This document shows positions 6,103 through 13,698 of a stretch of DNA of 19,401 bases, piece by piece. Position 1 is the first letter of the stretch; each line of letters begins with the position of its first letter. Position numbers and translations under genes: made by a program. The notes beneath the pieces were generated by a model. The model was not told where the DNA came from and ran no database searches. It worked only from the letters and a program-made list of their open reading frames with translations. The stretch is from Propionibacterium sp. (lineage in GTDB: Bacteria > Actinomycetota > Actinomycetes > Propionibacteriales > Propionibacteriaceae). The DNA is taken from assembly GCA_012719335.1 (NCBI GenBank), contig JAAYAO010000036.1:1-19401 (forward strand), written 5' to 3'.

Positions 6103-8206
6103 TCAGCGTCCGGTGTCGGGCAACCCGCGCGGACGGGCCGGCGGGTCGGTCCGCTCGGCATCGTCGTCGCGGGGGTCGTCGTCCCCGGGCTCGTCGTCAC
6201 CGGGGGCGCCGGGGCCACCGGTGGGGCAGGCATCGCCGGTGATGGTCACCGGCACCTGCACGACGGTGCCGGTCGGCTGGGCGGTGAGGGTCAACACGGT
6301 GCCGGTGTGTTCGGCGGTCAGCTCGGTGCCGTCCAACTCGATCGTGGCCGATCCGTCGATGACCGTGGCCCGTCCGATCTCGAAGCCGTCGATCGTGGCG
6401 ACCAGTTCCTCGTTCGCCACGCTGGGGATCGAGGAGAAGTCGAGCTGGTTCACCTGCAGCGACGGGCCCACCTCACAACGGGTCACCGTGGTGGGCGCGA
6501 CCGGAGCGGACTTGTCGGCACCCACCTCGAACACCTCGACGGCGCGCTTGCGGTAGTCGGGGCTGATCGCCGGGGCGCCGGACGGGTCGGACTGCGCCTT
6601 CACGTACTCGACCAACTCCTGCATGTCCAACAGGCCCAGGTCGACCACATCGGTGCCCTCGGCCAGGGTGAACAGTCGGTCACCACCGGCGGCCAGGAAG
6701 CTCATCGTGCCGATCACGTACTCGGCCTCCGGGTCGAGCGGCTCGCCGTCGACGATCACCGAGGTGATCCGGTCGTTGCGGGCCCGTTCGGCGTCGTAGG
6801 TGAACTGCACGTTGTCCGACAGCGCCAGGTGCAGGAACGGACGGGAAGCGCCGTCGGGCTGCCACTGCTCCTCCAGCACCTGCTTGAACTGGGCACCGGT
6901 CAACGTGGTGGTCACCAGGGTGTTGGCGAACGGCAACACCGCGGCCGCCTCCCCGTAGGTCAGTACACCCTGATCCCAATCCGCCCGGGTACCACCGGGG
7001 TTCTGCAGGCCGATCATGGCCCCACCCAGGTGCTCGGGGGCCAACCGGTCACGCAGCATGTCGGCGATGAAGTTCGCCATGGTCGACTCGGAGGCGCGGT
7101 CCTCGGTGACGGTGTCCGGGGTCAGTGAGGCCCGGGTCAACGGGTCGGTGGTGAACCCGATCGGCTCGCCGGCGGTCTCCTCGGCCACCGACAGGGCCTC
7201 TTCGACGGCTTCGGCGCAGGCCACGTACGGGGCGGAGCCCTGCACGGCGGTGGGCACCGCATCGGCCGAGGCGTAGGTCTCGATGTTCTCGGCCACGTGG
7301 GCGGTGACCTCACCGTCGGTGATGGTCAACTCCACCTTGCCGATGTGGCTGGCGTAGTAGCCGGCCTGCAGCACCGGACGGGTCCGGCCGTCCGCACCGG
7401 GCACCGGGGCGTCGTAGTGGTAGAGCCGGTGGGTGTGACCGTTGAAGATCACGTCAACCGAGGCATCGGTTTCGTCGACGATCCGCTGGAACAGCACCGC
7501 GGAGTCCTTGGCCTGCTGCAAGGTCGCCGACCCGTCCACCGGGGCACCCTCGTGGTAGCTGGCGATGATCACATCGGCCTCACCGTTGTTCGGGTCACCA
7601 TCGCTCAACTGGCGGGCGACCCGGTTCATCGCATCCACCGGGTCACCGAACTCGATGGTGGACACCCCGTCGGGGTTCACCGAGGAGCCGGTGGTCCGGG
7701 GTGCGACGCCGATCACCGCAACCGTGACGCCGTCGCGAGTGAACAACTCGTACTCCGGCAGGGCGGGGGTGGTGGTGCCCTTGAGGTAGACGTTGGCACC
7801 CAGGTGGGTGAACTTCGAGGCTGGGTCGACGCGGTTGACCAGGTCGTCGAAACCGCGGTCGAACTCGTGGTTGCCGACCGCGGCGGCGTCCACCTGGATC
7901 GCGTTCAGAATGTCGATGGTCGGAATCTCGTCCTGGGAGAAGGACGGGAACAACGAGGCACCGATGTTGTCACCGGCCGAGAACAGCAGGGTGTTGCCGG
8001 CCCCGGCGGCGAGGCGTTGTTCCTCGATGGTGCCGCAGAAGCCGACCGTGGACGGGTCGGCGTTGGCGATTCGGCCGTGGAAATCGTTGAAATCTCAGGA
8101 TGGTCAGGTTCGTGGTTGCGGCCTCGGCGGGCGTGGCAACCAGGACACCCGACGTCAAACCGAGGGCGCCGACTGCGGCGATACCTCGGAGCAACGCTGC
8201 GCGCAT
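6103..8206 (-). pseudogene. Secreted 5'-nucleotidase, frameshifted after signal peptide
   Basis: Encodes an extracellular metallophosphoesterase of the UshA/5'-nucleotidase family, about 700 residues if the shift is ignored. The ATG at 8206 has a strong AAGGAG site (8216-8211) and a signal peptide (MRAALLRGIAAVGALGL..., likely cut after PAEA, residue 29). After codon 37 (CTG, 8098-8096) the reading frame must move +1: the downstream frame starts GAT at 8094 with NDFHGRI, directly after an in-frame TGA (8097-8095). From there 663 codons are intact. Metal-site motifs NDFHG, SAGDN, GNHEFD and NGHTH are present, as is the 5'-nucleotidase C-terminal domain (NPGGTRAD, VLPFANTL). The unshifted frame ends at 7970. 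The protein ends in a D/P-rich linker and LPDTGR with no hydrophobic tail. It could be a recent mutation, a sequencing error or, less likely, programmed frameshifting. Confidence 0.85.
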
Positions 8207-8342
8207 GGCTCTCCTTGGGGGTGGAAGGTCGCCACGTACCTTGGTCGCTCCGCAACGGTTGCGGCAACCCGGGACGGCCCCGTTCACCGAGAGTTCGACA
8301 GAGCTTCCCGTGGCCGCGATCCGGTGTTCGCCCGGGGCCGGG

Positions 8343-9170
8343 TCACGGCAGCGGGTGCAGTACCCCGGTCAACAGCAACACCGCCACCACGGCGGCCAGG
8401 ATCAGCCGGTACACCACGAAGATCGTGAAGCTGTTGCGGCTCACGTACCGCAGCAACCAGTGGATGACCCCCAGTCCAACCGCGAAGGACACCACGGTGG
8501 CGATCCCGATGCCCAGCCAGTTCGGCGGGGTCGGGTCGGTGCTGATCTCGGTCAGTTTGTAGAAACCCGACCCCAGAACGGCCGGAATCGCCAACAGGAA
8601 CGAGTACCGGGCCGCGGCCTCGCGGGTGTAGCCCATCGCCAGGCCCGCCGAAATGGTCGCCCCCGATCGCGACACCCCGGGGATCAGCGCCAGGGACTGG
8701 GCCAGGCCGTAGAAGATGCCGTCACGCCAGGTCAGCTTCTCCAGCGGTTTGACGTGCTTGGCGAAGCGGTCGGCCAGGAACAGCAGCAAGGCCACCCCCG
8801 ACAGCATCGTCACCGTCACCCACAGGTTGCGCAGGGCGTGATCGATGTAGTCCTGGAACAGCAGGCCCAGCACCACGATCGGGACGGACCCGATGATCAC
8901 CAGCCAGCCCATCCGCACGTCCGGATCCGACCGGGGCACCTGGCCGAACAGGGCCAGCACCCATTTCTTGATGATCCGGCCGATGTCCTTGGCGAAGTAC
9001 AGGATCACCGCCGCTTCGGTGCCGATCTGCACGATCGCGGTGAAGGCCGAGCCCGGGTCGTCCCGGCCCAGGAGCTGACCCACGATCGACAGGTGGGCGC
9101 TGGACGAGATCGGCAAGAACTCGGTGAGTCCTTGGACAACCCCCAGAATCAGGGCTTCCCACCATGTCAT
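8343..9170 (-). CDS. uppP: Undecaprenyl-diphosphatase (UppP/BacA)
   Basis: A 275-residue integral membrane enzyme that removes a phosphate from undecaprenyl diphosphate, recycling the lipid carrier for peptidoglycan; excess gives bacitracin resistance in other species. The family signatures are present: QGLTEFLPISSSAHL at 13-27 (Gln13, Glu17, His26) and PGVSRSG at 164-170 (Arg168), with roughly eight hydrophobic segments. The ATG at 9170 (MTWWEALILG) has AGGAGT as a ribosome site; a longer open frame upstream has no family similarity. Gene order puts it 136 bases upstream of the nucleotidase gene on the same strand, with no clear terminator between them. A TACAGT -10 box at 9219-9214 gives a 5' leader of about 40 bases. 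Confidence 0.96.
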   Translation of the reverse strand: MTWWEALILGVVQGLTEFLPISSSAHLSIVGQLLGRDDPGSAFTAIVQIGTEAAVILYFAKDIGRIIKKWVLALFGQVPRSDPDVRMGWLVIIGSVPIVVLGLLFQDYIDHALRNLWVTVTMLSGVALLLFLADRFAKHVKPLEKLTWRDGIFYGLAQSLALIPGVSRSGATISAGLAMGYTREAAARYSFLLAIPAVLGSGFYKLTEISTDPTPPNWLGIGIATVVSFAVGLGVIHWLLRYVSRNSFTIFVVYRLILAAVVAVLLLTGVLHPLP

Positions 9171-9213
9171 CGCCACTCCTGAACAGTTCGGTACCCGTGT
9201 GGTCCGAGAGGCA

Positions 9214-9219
9214 ACTGTA
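9214..9219 (-). promoter_or_regulatory. -10 box TACAGT for uppP
   Basis: TACAGT (9219-9214) on the minus strand, 43 bases before the uppP ATG, which has its own AGGAGT ribosome site. This is a leadered promoter, unlike many neighbours. Confidence 0.35.
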
Positions 9220-9242
9220 GACCGCCGCGCAACCTGGCCGGG

Positions 9243-9248
9243 TACGGT
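9243..9248 (+). promoter_or_regulatory. -10 box TACGGT, leaderless type
   Basis: TACGGT, seven-base spacer, GTG at 9256. It lies in the 85-base gap between the divergent uppP and flavin-reductase-like genes. Confidence 0.4.
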
Positions 9249-9255
9249 CGGTGGC

Positions 9256-9768
9256 GTGACCATTCATTCGGAGCATCCCTTCGCCACCCCCGAACCCGAG
9301 CGTGACCCGGTGCGGCGCTTCCGGGGCCGGATGCCCGCCCCGGTTACGGTGTGGACGACCGGCCGGGGGCGCGACCGGGAGGGGTGGACGATCGCGTCGA
9401 TGCTGCTGGCCGAGGGGCCGGTCGCCGAGGTGGCGGGGCTGCTGGACGAGGACTCCGAACTGGCCGACGCCGTCACCGCCGGCGCCGAACGGCTGGTGGT
9501 GAACCTGCTCGGGCCGAACCAGGCCGCGGTGGCCGACGCCTTCGCCCGCGTCGCCCCCGCCCCGGGCGGCCCGTTCACGGTGGGGGATTGGGCCGACACC
9601 GACTGGGGGCCGGCACTGACCGGAGCCGCCGGATGGCTCGGCGTGCGCCTCACCGGCCACGCCGACCGGTTGGGTTGGACGATGATGCTGCGCGGCGAGG
9701 TGGAACACGTCGAGCTATCGGACGAACCGGCGCTGGGATACCTGCGCGGACGCTACCTGGTGCCCTAA
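9256..9768 (+). CDS. Flavin reductase-like (FMN-binding) protein
   Basis: A 170-residue protein resembling the flavin reductase-like, FMN-binding split-barrel family: RMPAPVTVWTTG near residue 25, GWTIASMLLAEGPVAEVAGLLDEDSELADAV in the flavin-contact region, and LVVNLLG... at about 80. No partner monooxygenase is adjacent. The GTG at 9256 is chosen because it follows a -10 box by seven bases and starts close to the domain; an open frame extends upstream over the uppP start. The stop TAA (9766-9768) is also part of the -10 box of the next gene. Confidence 0.78.
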   Translation: MTIHSEHPFATPEPERDPVRRFRGRMPAPVTVWTTGRGRDREGWTIASMLLAEGPVAEVAGLLDEDSELADAVTAGAERLVVNLLGPNQAAVADAFARVAPAPGGPFTVGDWADTDWGPALTGAAGWLGVRLTGHADRLGWTMMLRGEVEHVELSDEPALGYLRGRYLVP

Positions 9769-9771
9769 CCT
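9766..9771 (+). promoter_or_regulatory. -10 box TAACCT, leaderless type
   Basis: TAACCT, spacer TCCGAC, ATG at 9778. The first three bases are the stop codon of the preceding gene. No Shine-Dalgarno sequence is present in the 9-base gap. Confidence 0.4.
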
Positions 9772-9777
9772 TCCGAC

Positions 9778-10461
9778 ATGACAACCCTGGTTCTGGTGCG
9801 CCACGGCCGCACCACCGCGAACGCCAATCATGTGCTGGCCGGGCGCAGCCCCGGGGTGCACCTGGACGAGGTGGGCACCGAACAGGCCCGCACGGTGGGG
9901 CAGCGGTTGGCCGGGGTGGCGGTGTCGGCGGTGTATTCCTCGCCGATGGAACGCTGCCTGCAGACCGCGGCGCTGATCGGGCGACAGGTCGACCTGCCGG
10001 CGGCGACGCCGGCCGAGGCCCTGACCGAATGCGACTACGGCACCTGGACCGGGTCCACCCTGAAGGATCTGGCCGCCGAGGCGCTGTGGCAGGTGGTGCA
10101 ACAGAACCCGTCCGAGGCGGTCTTCCCCGATGGGGAATCGCTCGGCGACATGTACGCCCGCGCGGTCGGTTGGGTGCGGGAGACCAACCGGCGGGTGGCC
10201 ACCGACCAGGGCGCGCACGCGGTGTGGCTGGCGGTCAGCCACGGGGACGTGATCAAGTCGATCGTCGCCGACGCCCTCGGGATGCACCTCGACCAGTTCC
10301 AACGGATCATGGTCGATCCCGGGTCGGTCACCGTGATCCGCTACACCCCGGCCCGTCCGTTCGTGGTGTGTGTGAACTCCACCGCGGGTGCGCTGGCCCC
10401 GCTGTGTGCCGGCGAGACCCCGTCCGCGCAGGTCGGTGGCGGCCTGGGCAGCGCCGACTGA
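9778..10461 (+). CDS. Histidine phosphatase, MSMEG_4193 phosphomutase family
   Basis: A 227-residue member of the histidine phosphatase superfamily, with the catalytic RHG at 8-10 (VLVRHGRT), Arg59 (SSPMERC), an acidic residue at Glu84 (TECDYGTW) and a second catalytic His155 (VSHGD). It matches the actinobacterial family called probable phosphomutase, MSMEG_4193, whose substrate is unknown. It is the first of three genes (with DUF3090 and the SCO1664-family gene) that commonly travel together near mshC. Starts at an ATG six bases after a -10 box. Confidence 0.88.
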   Translation: MTTLVLVRHGRTTANANHVLAGRSPGVHLDEVGTEQARTVGQRLAGVAVSAVYSSPMERCLQTAALIGRQVDLPAATPAEALTECDYGTWTGSTLKDLAAEALWQVVQQNPSEAVFPDGESLGDMYARAVGWVRETNRRVATDQGAHAVWLAVSHGDVIKSIVADALGMHLDQFQRIMVDPGSVTVIRYTPARPFVVCVNSTAGALAPLCAGETPSAQVGGGLGSAD

Positions 10462-10463
10462 CG

Positions 10464-10469
10464 TAGGCT
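10464..10469 (+). promoter_or_regulatory. -10 box TAGGCT, leaderless type
   Basis: TAGGCT, spacer GGGCCC, ATG at 10476. The block TAGGCTGGGCCCATGG differs by one base from that at 1975-1990. Confidence 0.5.
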
Positions 10470-10475
10470 GGGCCC

Positions 10476-11066
10476 ATGGCTTCGGTGGTTTATCGCTACG
10501 ACGAACCCGATCGTTTCGTGGCCGGCACGATCGGTGAACCGGGCGAGCGCATGTTCTTCCTGCAGGCTCGTCAGGCGAATCGGGTCACCACGGTGCTGTG
10601 CGAGAAGGAACAGGTCGTGGTGCTCGCCGAGCACATCGAGAAGGTGCTCAACGAGATCCAACGCCGGGCCGGTGGCCCCGATGCCGGCAGCCTGGAACCG
10701 CCGGTGGTCGACAACGACCCCCTCGACATCCCCGTGGTGGAGGAGTTCCGGGTCGGCACCATGACGATCGCCTACGACGCCGACGAAGACCGCTTGGTGA
10801 TCGAGATGTTCTCCACCGAACATGTCGACGAGATGGACGAACCCGATCCCTTCGCCGACGAAACCGAGATTGCCCGGCACGAGGCCGAGTCGGCCGCCGC
10901 AGCCTTCGTGGTGCGCATCACCAAGGGCCGGGCCCGCGATTTCGTCGCCCGCGCCCAGGCCGTGGTGTCGGCCGGCCGCCCGCCCTGCCCCTTCTGCGCC
11001 CAGCCGCTGGACCCGGCCGGTCACGTCTGCCCGCGGGCCAACGGGTACCGCCGCGCCCTGTTCTGA
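10476..11066 (+). CDS. DUF3090 family protein
   Basis: A 196-residue protein of the actinobacterial DUF3090 family, function unknown. The N-terminus (YRYDEPDRFVAGTIGEPGERMFFLQA) and central VLCEKEQVVVLAEHIEKVLNE are typical. The last 30 residues form a small metal-binding-like knuckle: Cys171, Cys174, His183 and Cys185 (CPFC...HVCPRANG). It is mostly acidic in the middle. It sits between the phosphomutase-family gene (14 bases) and the SCO1664-family gene (6 bases), an order known from many Actinobacteria. Confidence 0.9.
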   Translation: MASVVYRYDEPDRFVAGTIGEPGERMFFLQARQANRVTTVLCEKEQVVVLAEHIEKVLNEIQRRAGGPDAGSLEPPVVDNDPLDIPVVEEFRVGTMTIAYDADEDRLVIEMFSTEHVDEMDEPDPFADETEIARHEAESAAAAFVVRITKGRARDFVARAQAVVSAGRPPCPFCAQPLDPAGHVCPRANGYRRALF

Positions 11067-11072
11067 GCAACG

Positions 11073-11837
11073 GTGCGGCACCCCTGTTTCGACGCCGACC
11101 TGCACGGCACCCCGACCATCGTCGGACGCCTGATGCAGGCCTCGAACGCGACCTTTCTGGTGGATCTGGGTGAGGACCGGCAGGCGATCCACAAACCGGT
11201 GGCCGGGGAGAAACCGCTGTGGGACTTTCCCGACGGCACCCTGGGGCACCGTGAACTGGCCGCCCACGACCTGTCGCTGGCCGCCGGGTTCGACGTCGTG
11301 CCACGTACCGTGTGGATCGAGGACGGGCCGGCCGGGCCCGGCATGGTGCAGGCCTGGGTGGAAGTCGACGACGACGAACTGGTCGACCTGGTGCCCGAGG
11401 CCGATGCCGACCAGCCGGGCTGGTTGAAGATCTTCACCGGCCTGGACGCCCACGAACAACCCGTCGCGGTGGTGCACGCCGATGACTCCCGATTGCGCCG
11501 GGTGGCGCTGTTCGACGTCGTGATCAACAACTCCGACCGCAAGGGCGGGCACGTGCTGGTGTCCGAGGGCACCGTGTTCGGTGTCGATCACGGCCTGGCC
11601 TTCCACATCGAACCCAAGCTGCGCACGGTGCTGTGGGGGTGGGCCGGTCAACCCCTGACCGAGGAGGAACGGCACCTGCTCGAAGAAGCCGCCCGGGTGT
11701 GTGAACCCACCCTGGAACCCTGGCTCTCCGAAGCCGAGGTCACCGCCACCCGGCAACGGATCGACGACCTGCTCGAGGCCGGGCACTTCCCCGAGCCCGG
11801 GCGCGAGTGGCCCACCATTCCCTGGCCCCCGTTCTGA
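11073..11837 (+). CDS. SCO1664 family protein (kinase-like fold)
   Basis: A 254-residue protein of an uncharacterised actinobacterial family. Several motifs look like an atypical PI3/4-kinase-type fold: Lys41 in AIHKPVAGEKPLW (nucleotide-binding lysine), NNSDRKGGHVL at 152-162 (catalytic Asp155 and a downstream loop) and VDHGLAFH at 171-178 (DxG-like metal-binding Asp172). Whether it phosphorylates anything is unknown. Start is GTG at 11073, six bases after the DUF3090 stop, implying coupled translation. The TGA stop overlaps the sequence TGAGCTTGTCGAAG, seen as a dispersed intergenic sequence in many genomes. Confidence 0.85.
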   Translation: MRHPCFDADLHGTPTIVGRLMQASNATFLVDLGEDRQAIHKPVAGEKPLWDFPDGTLGHRELAAHDLSLAAGFDVVPRTVWIEDGPAGPGMVQAWVEVDDDELVDLVPEADADQPGWLKIFTGLDAHEQPVAVVHADDSRLRRVALFDVVINNSDRKGGHVLVSEGTVFGVDHGLAFHIEPKLRTVLWGWAGQPLTEEERHLLEEAARVCEPTLEPWLSEAEVTATRQRIDDLLEAGHFPEPGREWPTIPWPPF

Positions 11838-11850
11838 GCTTGTCGAAGTG

Positions 11851-11866
11851 TGACCTCGCGAGGTCA
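11851..11866. repeat. Perfect 16-bp palindrome
   Basis: TGACCTCGCGAGGTCA is exactly its own reverse complement. It lies 14 bases after the SCO1664-family stop, in the 296-base gap before mshC. No T run follows, so it is a poor terminator; it could be a protein-binding site or part of a repeat. Confidence 0.55.
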
Positions 11867-11948
11867 TGACTGAAGTCTCGAGAATGAGGAGCGGCGAAGC
11901 CATAAAGGTCTTTGCTCGCCCCAGGCTTGAGGTTTGAGTCATGCCGGC

Positions 11949-11965
11949 GGACGGGGCGCCCGTCC
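11949..11965. repeat. Short GC-rich hairpin
   Basis: GGACGGG (11949-11955) and CCCGTCC (11959-11965) pair around GCG. It lies in the gap between the SCO1664-family gene and mshC, with no T run. The rest of 11867-11983 shows no gene that I can support. Confidence 0.4.
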
Positions 11966-11983
11966 CTGCGGTGGTGTTGCTGG

Positions 11984-12028
11984 GGGTTTCGACTCCTGAC
12001 CGCAAGCGGCCAGGGCTCAACCAGCGTG
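11984..12028. repeat. Dispersed hairpin repeat, copy 2
   Basis: GGGTTTCGACTC (11984-11995), core CTGACCGCAAGCGGCCAG (11996-12013, eight-base arms with one mismatch around AA), then GGCTCAACCAGCGTG (12014-12028). Flanks are identical to copy 1 at 44-91 but the core sequence is different, while still folding back on itself. Confidence 0.6.
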
Positions 12029-12120
12029 TGGGGTGGCGCCGGTTCACCGAGGGCTCGACCAAAGGGTCCGAAATGGTTGAACGTTCTCGGACTTGGCCGT
12101 TGGGGAGCGCGGGGGTCGGG

Positions 12121-12126
12121 TACTGT
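12121..12126 (+). promoter_or_regulatory. -10 box TACTGT for mshC, leaderless type
   Basis: TACTGT, seven-base spacer, ATG at 12134. Possible -35-like TTGGGG at 12100-12105 with a short 15-base spacer. No Shine-Dalgarno sequence before the ATG. Confidence 0.45.
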
Positions 12127-12133
12127 CGCCCTC

Positions 12134-13417
12134 ATGGATGCCTGGCATGTGCCGACCCCGTCCCGTATTCCCGGAGACGGCTCCGCGCCGTTGGTTGCTC
12201 ACGACAGCGCCACCGGTTCGCTGCAACAGATCGGCCCCGACGCCGGCACCGCACGGTTCTACGTCTGCGGGATCACCCCCTACGACGCGACCCACATCGG
12301 GCACGCCAACACCTATCTCACCTTCGACCTGCTGCACCGGGTCTGGCTCGACCGCGGCCTGCAGGTGCACTACGTGCAGAACGTCACCGACGTCGACGAC
12401 CCGTTGCTCGAACGCGCCGAACGCGACGGCGTCGACTGGCGGGTACTGGCCCGGGAACAGATCGCGCTGTTCCGCGAGGACATGACCGCGCTGAATGTAC
12501 TGCCCCCGCAGCAGTACCCGGGCGCCACCGAAACCATCGACGAGGTCGTCGCCCTGATCGAGAAGCTGCGCGACCTGGGCACCGTCTACCGGGTCGACGA
12601 CCCCGAATACCCCGACTATTACTTCACCACCCTGGACGCCCCCGGCCATGTGGCGTTGGCCGGACTCGACGAGCAGGCGGCCCTGGCCACCTTCGCCGAG
12701 CGCGGCGGTGACCCCGACCGGCCCGGCAAACGACACCCGTTGGACGCCCTGGTCTGGCGGATGGCCCGACCCGGTGAACCGTCCTGGCCCTCGGCACTGG
12801 GGGAGGGACGCCCCGGCTGGCACATCGAATGCTCCGCGATCGCCCTGGACAACCTGGGCACCAGTTTCGACGTCCAGGGCGGGGGATCGGACCTGATCTT
12901 CCCCCACCACGAGATGAGCGCCGCGCACGCCCACACCGTCTCCGGGCACCCCTTCGCCCGGCACTGGCTGCACTCGGGCATGGTCGGCCTGGACGGCGAG
13001 AAGATGTCGAAGTCCAAGGGCAACCTGGTGTTCGTCTCCCGGCTGCGCCACGAGGGTGTCGACCCGGCCGCGATCCGGCTGGCGCTGCTGGCCCACCACT
13101 ACCGCGACGACTGGATGTGGACCTACTCGGGTCTGCGCGCGGCGGTGGACCGGTTGGCGATGTGGCGCGAGGCCGTCCACAACGACACCGGGCTGAACGC
13201 CGACAGCACCATCGCCGAGATCCGCGCCGCGTTGCGCGACGACCTGGACGCTCCCCGGGCGCTGGCCGCGGTGGACGCGTGGGCGGGCGGTTCGTTGGCG
13301 ATCGACTCCGACGACACCGAGGGGCCGGGGGCGATGCTCGAGGCCGTCGATGCGCTGCTCGGCGTCGACCTGCGGCTGGGTACCTCGGCGACCACGGCGC
13401 TAGATTGGCAACTGTGA
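12134..13417 (+). CDS. mshC: Mycothiol cysteine ligase MshC
   Basis: A 427-residue ATP-dependent ligase that joins cysteine to GlcN-Ins, the third enzymatic step towards mycothiol, the main thiol of Actinobacteria. It is a class I cysteinyl-tRNA synthetase relative: zinc ligands Cys45 (YVCGITPYD), Cys233 (HIECSAIA) and the His258/259 region (FPHHE); the HIGH motif at 54-57; and KMSKS at 290-294. It lacks the tRNA anticodon domain, so it is shorter than CysRS. The ATG at 12134 gives MDAWHVPTP, close to the family start; the open frame upstream is non-coding gap. It follows the phosphomutase / DUF3090 / SCO1664 set and overlaps hisE by four bases. Confidence 0.95.
   Translation: MDAWHVPTPSRIPGDGSAPLVAHDSATGSLQQIGPDAGTARFYVCGITPYDATHIGHANTYLTFDLLHRVWLDRGLQVHYVQNVTDVDDPLLERAERDGVDWRVLAREQIALFREDMTALNVLPPQQYPGATETIDEVVALIEKLRDLGTVYRVDDPEYPDYYFTTLDAPGHVALAGLDEQAALATFAERGGDPDRPGKRHPLDALVWRMARPGEPSWPSALGEGRPGWHIECSAIALDNLGTSFDVQGGGSDLIFPHHEMSAAHAHTVSGHPFARHWLHSGMVGLDGEKMSKSKGNLVFVSRLRHEGVDPAAIRLALLAHHYRDDWMWTYSGLRAAVDRLAMWREAVHNDTGLNADSTIAEIRAALRDDLDAPRALAAVDAWAGGSLAIDSDDTEGPGAMLEAVDALLGVDLRLGTSATTALDWQL
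13401..13406 (+). promoter_or_regulatory. -10 box TAGATT for hisE inside mshC
   Basis: TAGATT within the last codons of mshC, seven bases before the hisE GTG at 13414. It could give hisE-hisG a promoter independent of mshC. Confidence 0.4.
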
Positions 13418-13677
13418 AAACCTTCGAGGAACTCTTCGCCGAACTGCAGCACAAGGCCGAGACCCGGCCGGCCGGTTCGGGCACCGTCGCCCAACTGGAC
13501 GCCGGGGTGCACGCGATCGGCAAGAAGATCGTCGAGGAGGCCGCCGAGGTGTGGATGGCCGCCGAATACCAGTCGAAGGCCGAAGCGGCCGAGGAGATCA
13601 GCCAACTGATCTACCACGCCCAGGTAATGATGGTGGCGCTCGGTCTCGACTTGCGCGACGTGTACGAGTACCTCTGA
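13414..13677 (+). CDS. hisE: Phosphoribosyl-ATP pyrophosphatase
   Basis: An 87-residue enzyme of histidine synthesis that hydrolyses phosphoribosyl-ATP to phosphoribosyl-AMP and diphosphate (step two). The MazG-like helical core is seen with [14 protein letters not shown] and [17 protein letters not shown], whose acidic residues bind magnesium. Length is normal for the stand-alone HisE. The start GTG overlaps the mshC stop as GTGA. hisG, encoding step one, follows after 21 bases; this pairing is usual in Actinobacteria. Confidence 0.95.
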   Translation: MKTFEELFAELQHKAETRPAGSGTVAQLDAGVHAIGKKIVEEAAEVWMAAEYQSKAEAAEEISQLIYHAQVMMVALGLDLRDVYEYL

Positions 13678-13685
13678 GCAGTCGG

Positions 13686-13691
13686 TAGGGT
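13686..13691 (+). promoter_or_regulatory. -10 box TAGGGT for hisG, leaderless type
   Basis: TAGGGT, seven-base spacer, GTG at 13699. It lies in the 21-base hisE-hisG gap, which has no Shine-Dalgarno sequence. Confidence 0.42.
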
Positions 13692-13698
13692 CGGGGTC

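Noticed and set aside
5991-6233. An 81-residue N-terminal extension of the aldo/keto reductase
   Set aside because: It overlaps the nucleotidase C-terminus and the terminator, is Pro/Thr-rich, and the family start is MKRRIAGSTG at 5990.
8095-8097. Programmed +1 frameshifting at the TGA, as in the RF2 gene
   Set aside because: The slippery CUU-UGA-C context and an upstream Shine-Dalgarno-like spur are absent, and the stop lies in the destination frame rather than the starting frame; mutation or read error is simpler.
10341-12062. A 573-codon open frame on the minus strand opposite the DUF3090 and SCO1664-family genes
   Set aside because: It is antisense to two recognisable genes and includes the repeat region; the composition is that of a shadow frame.
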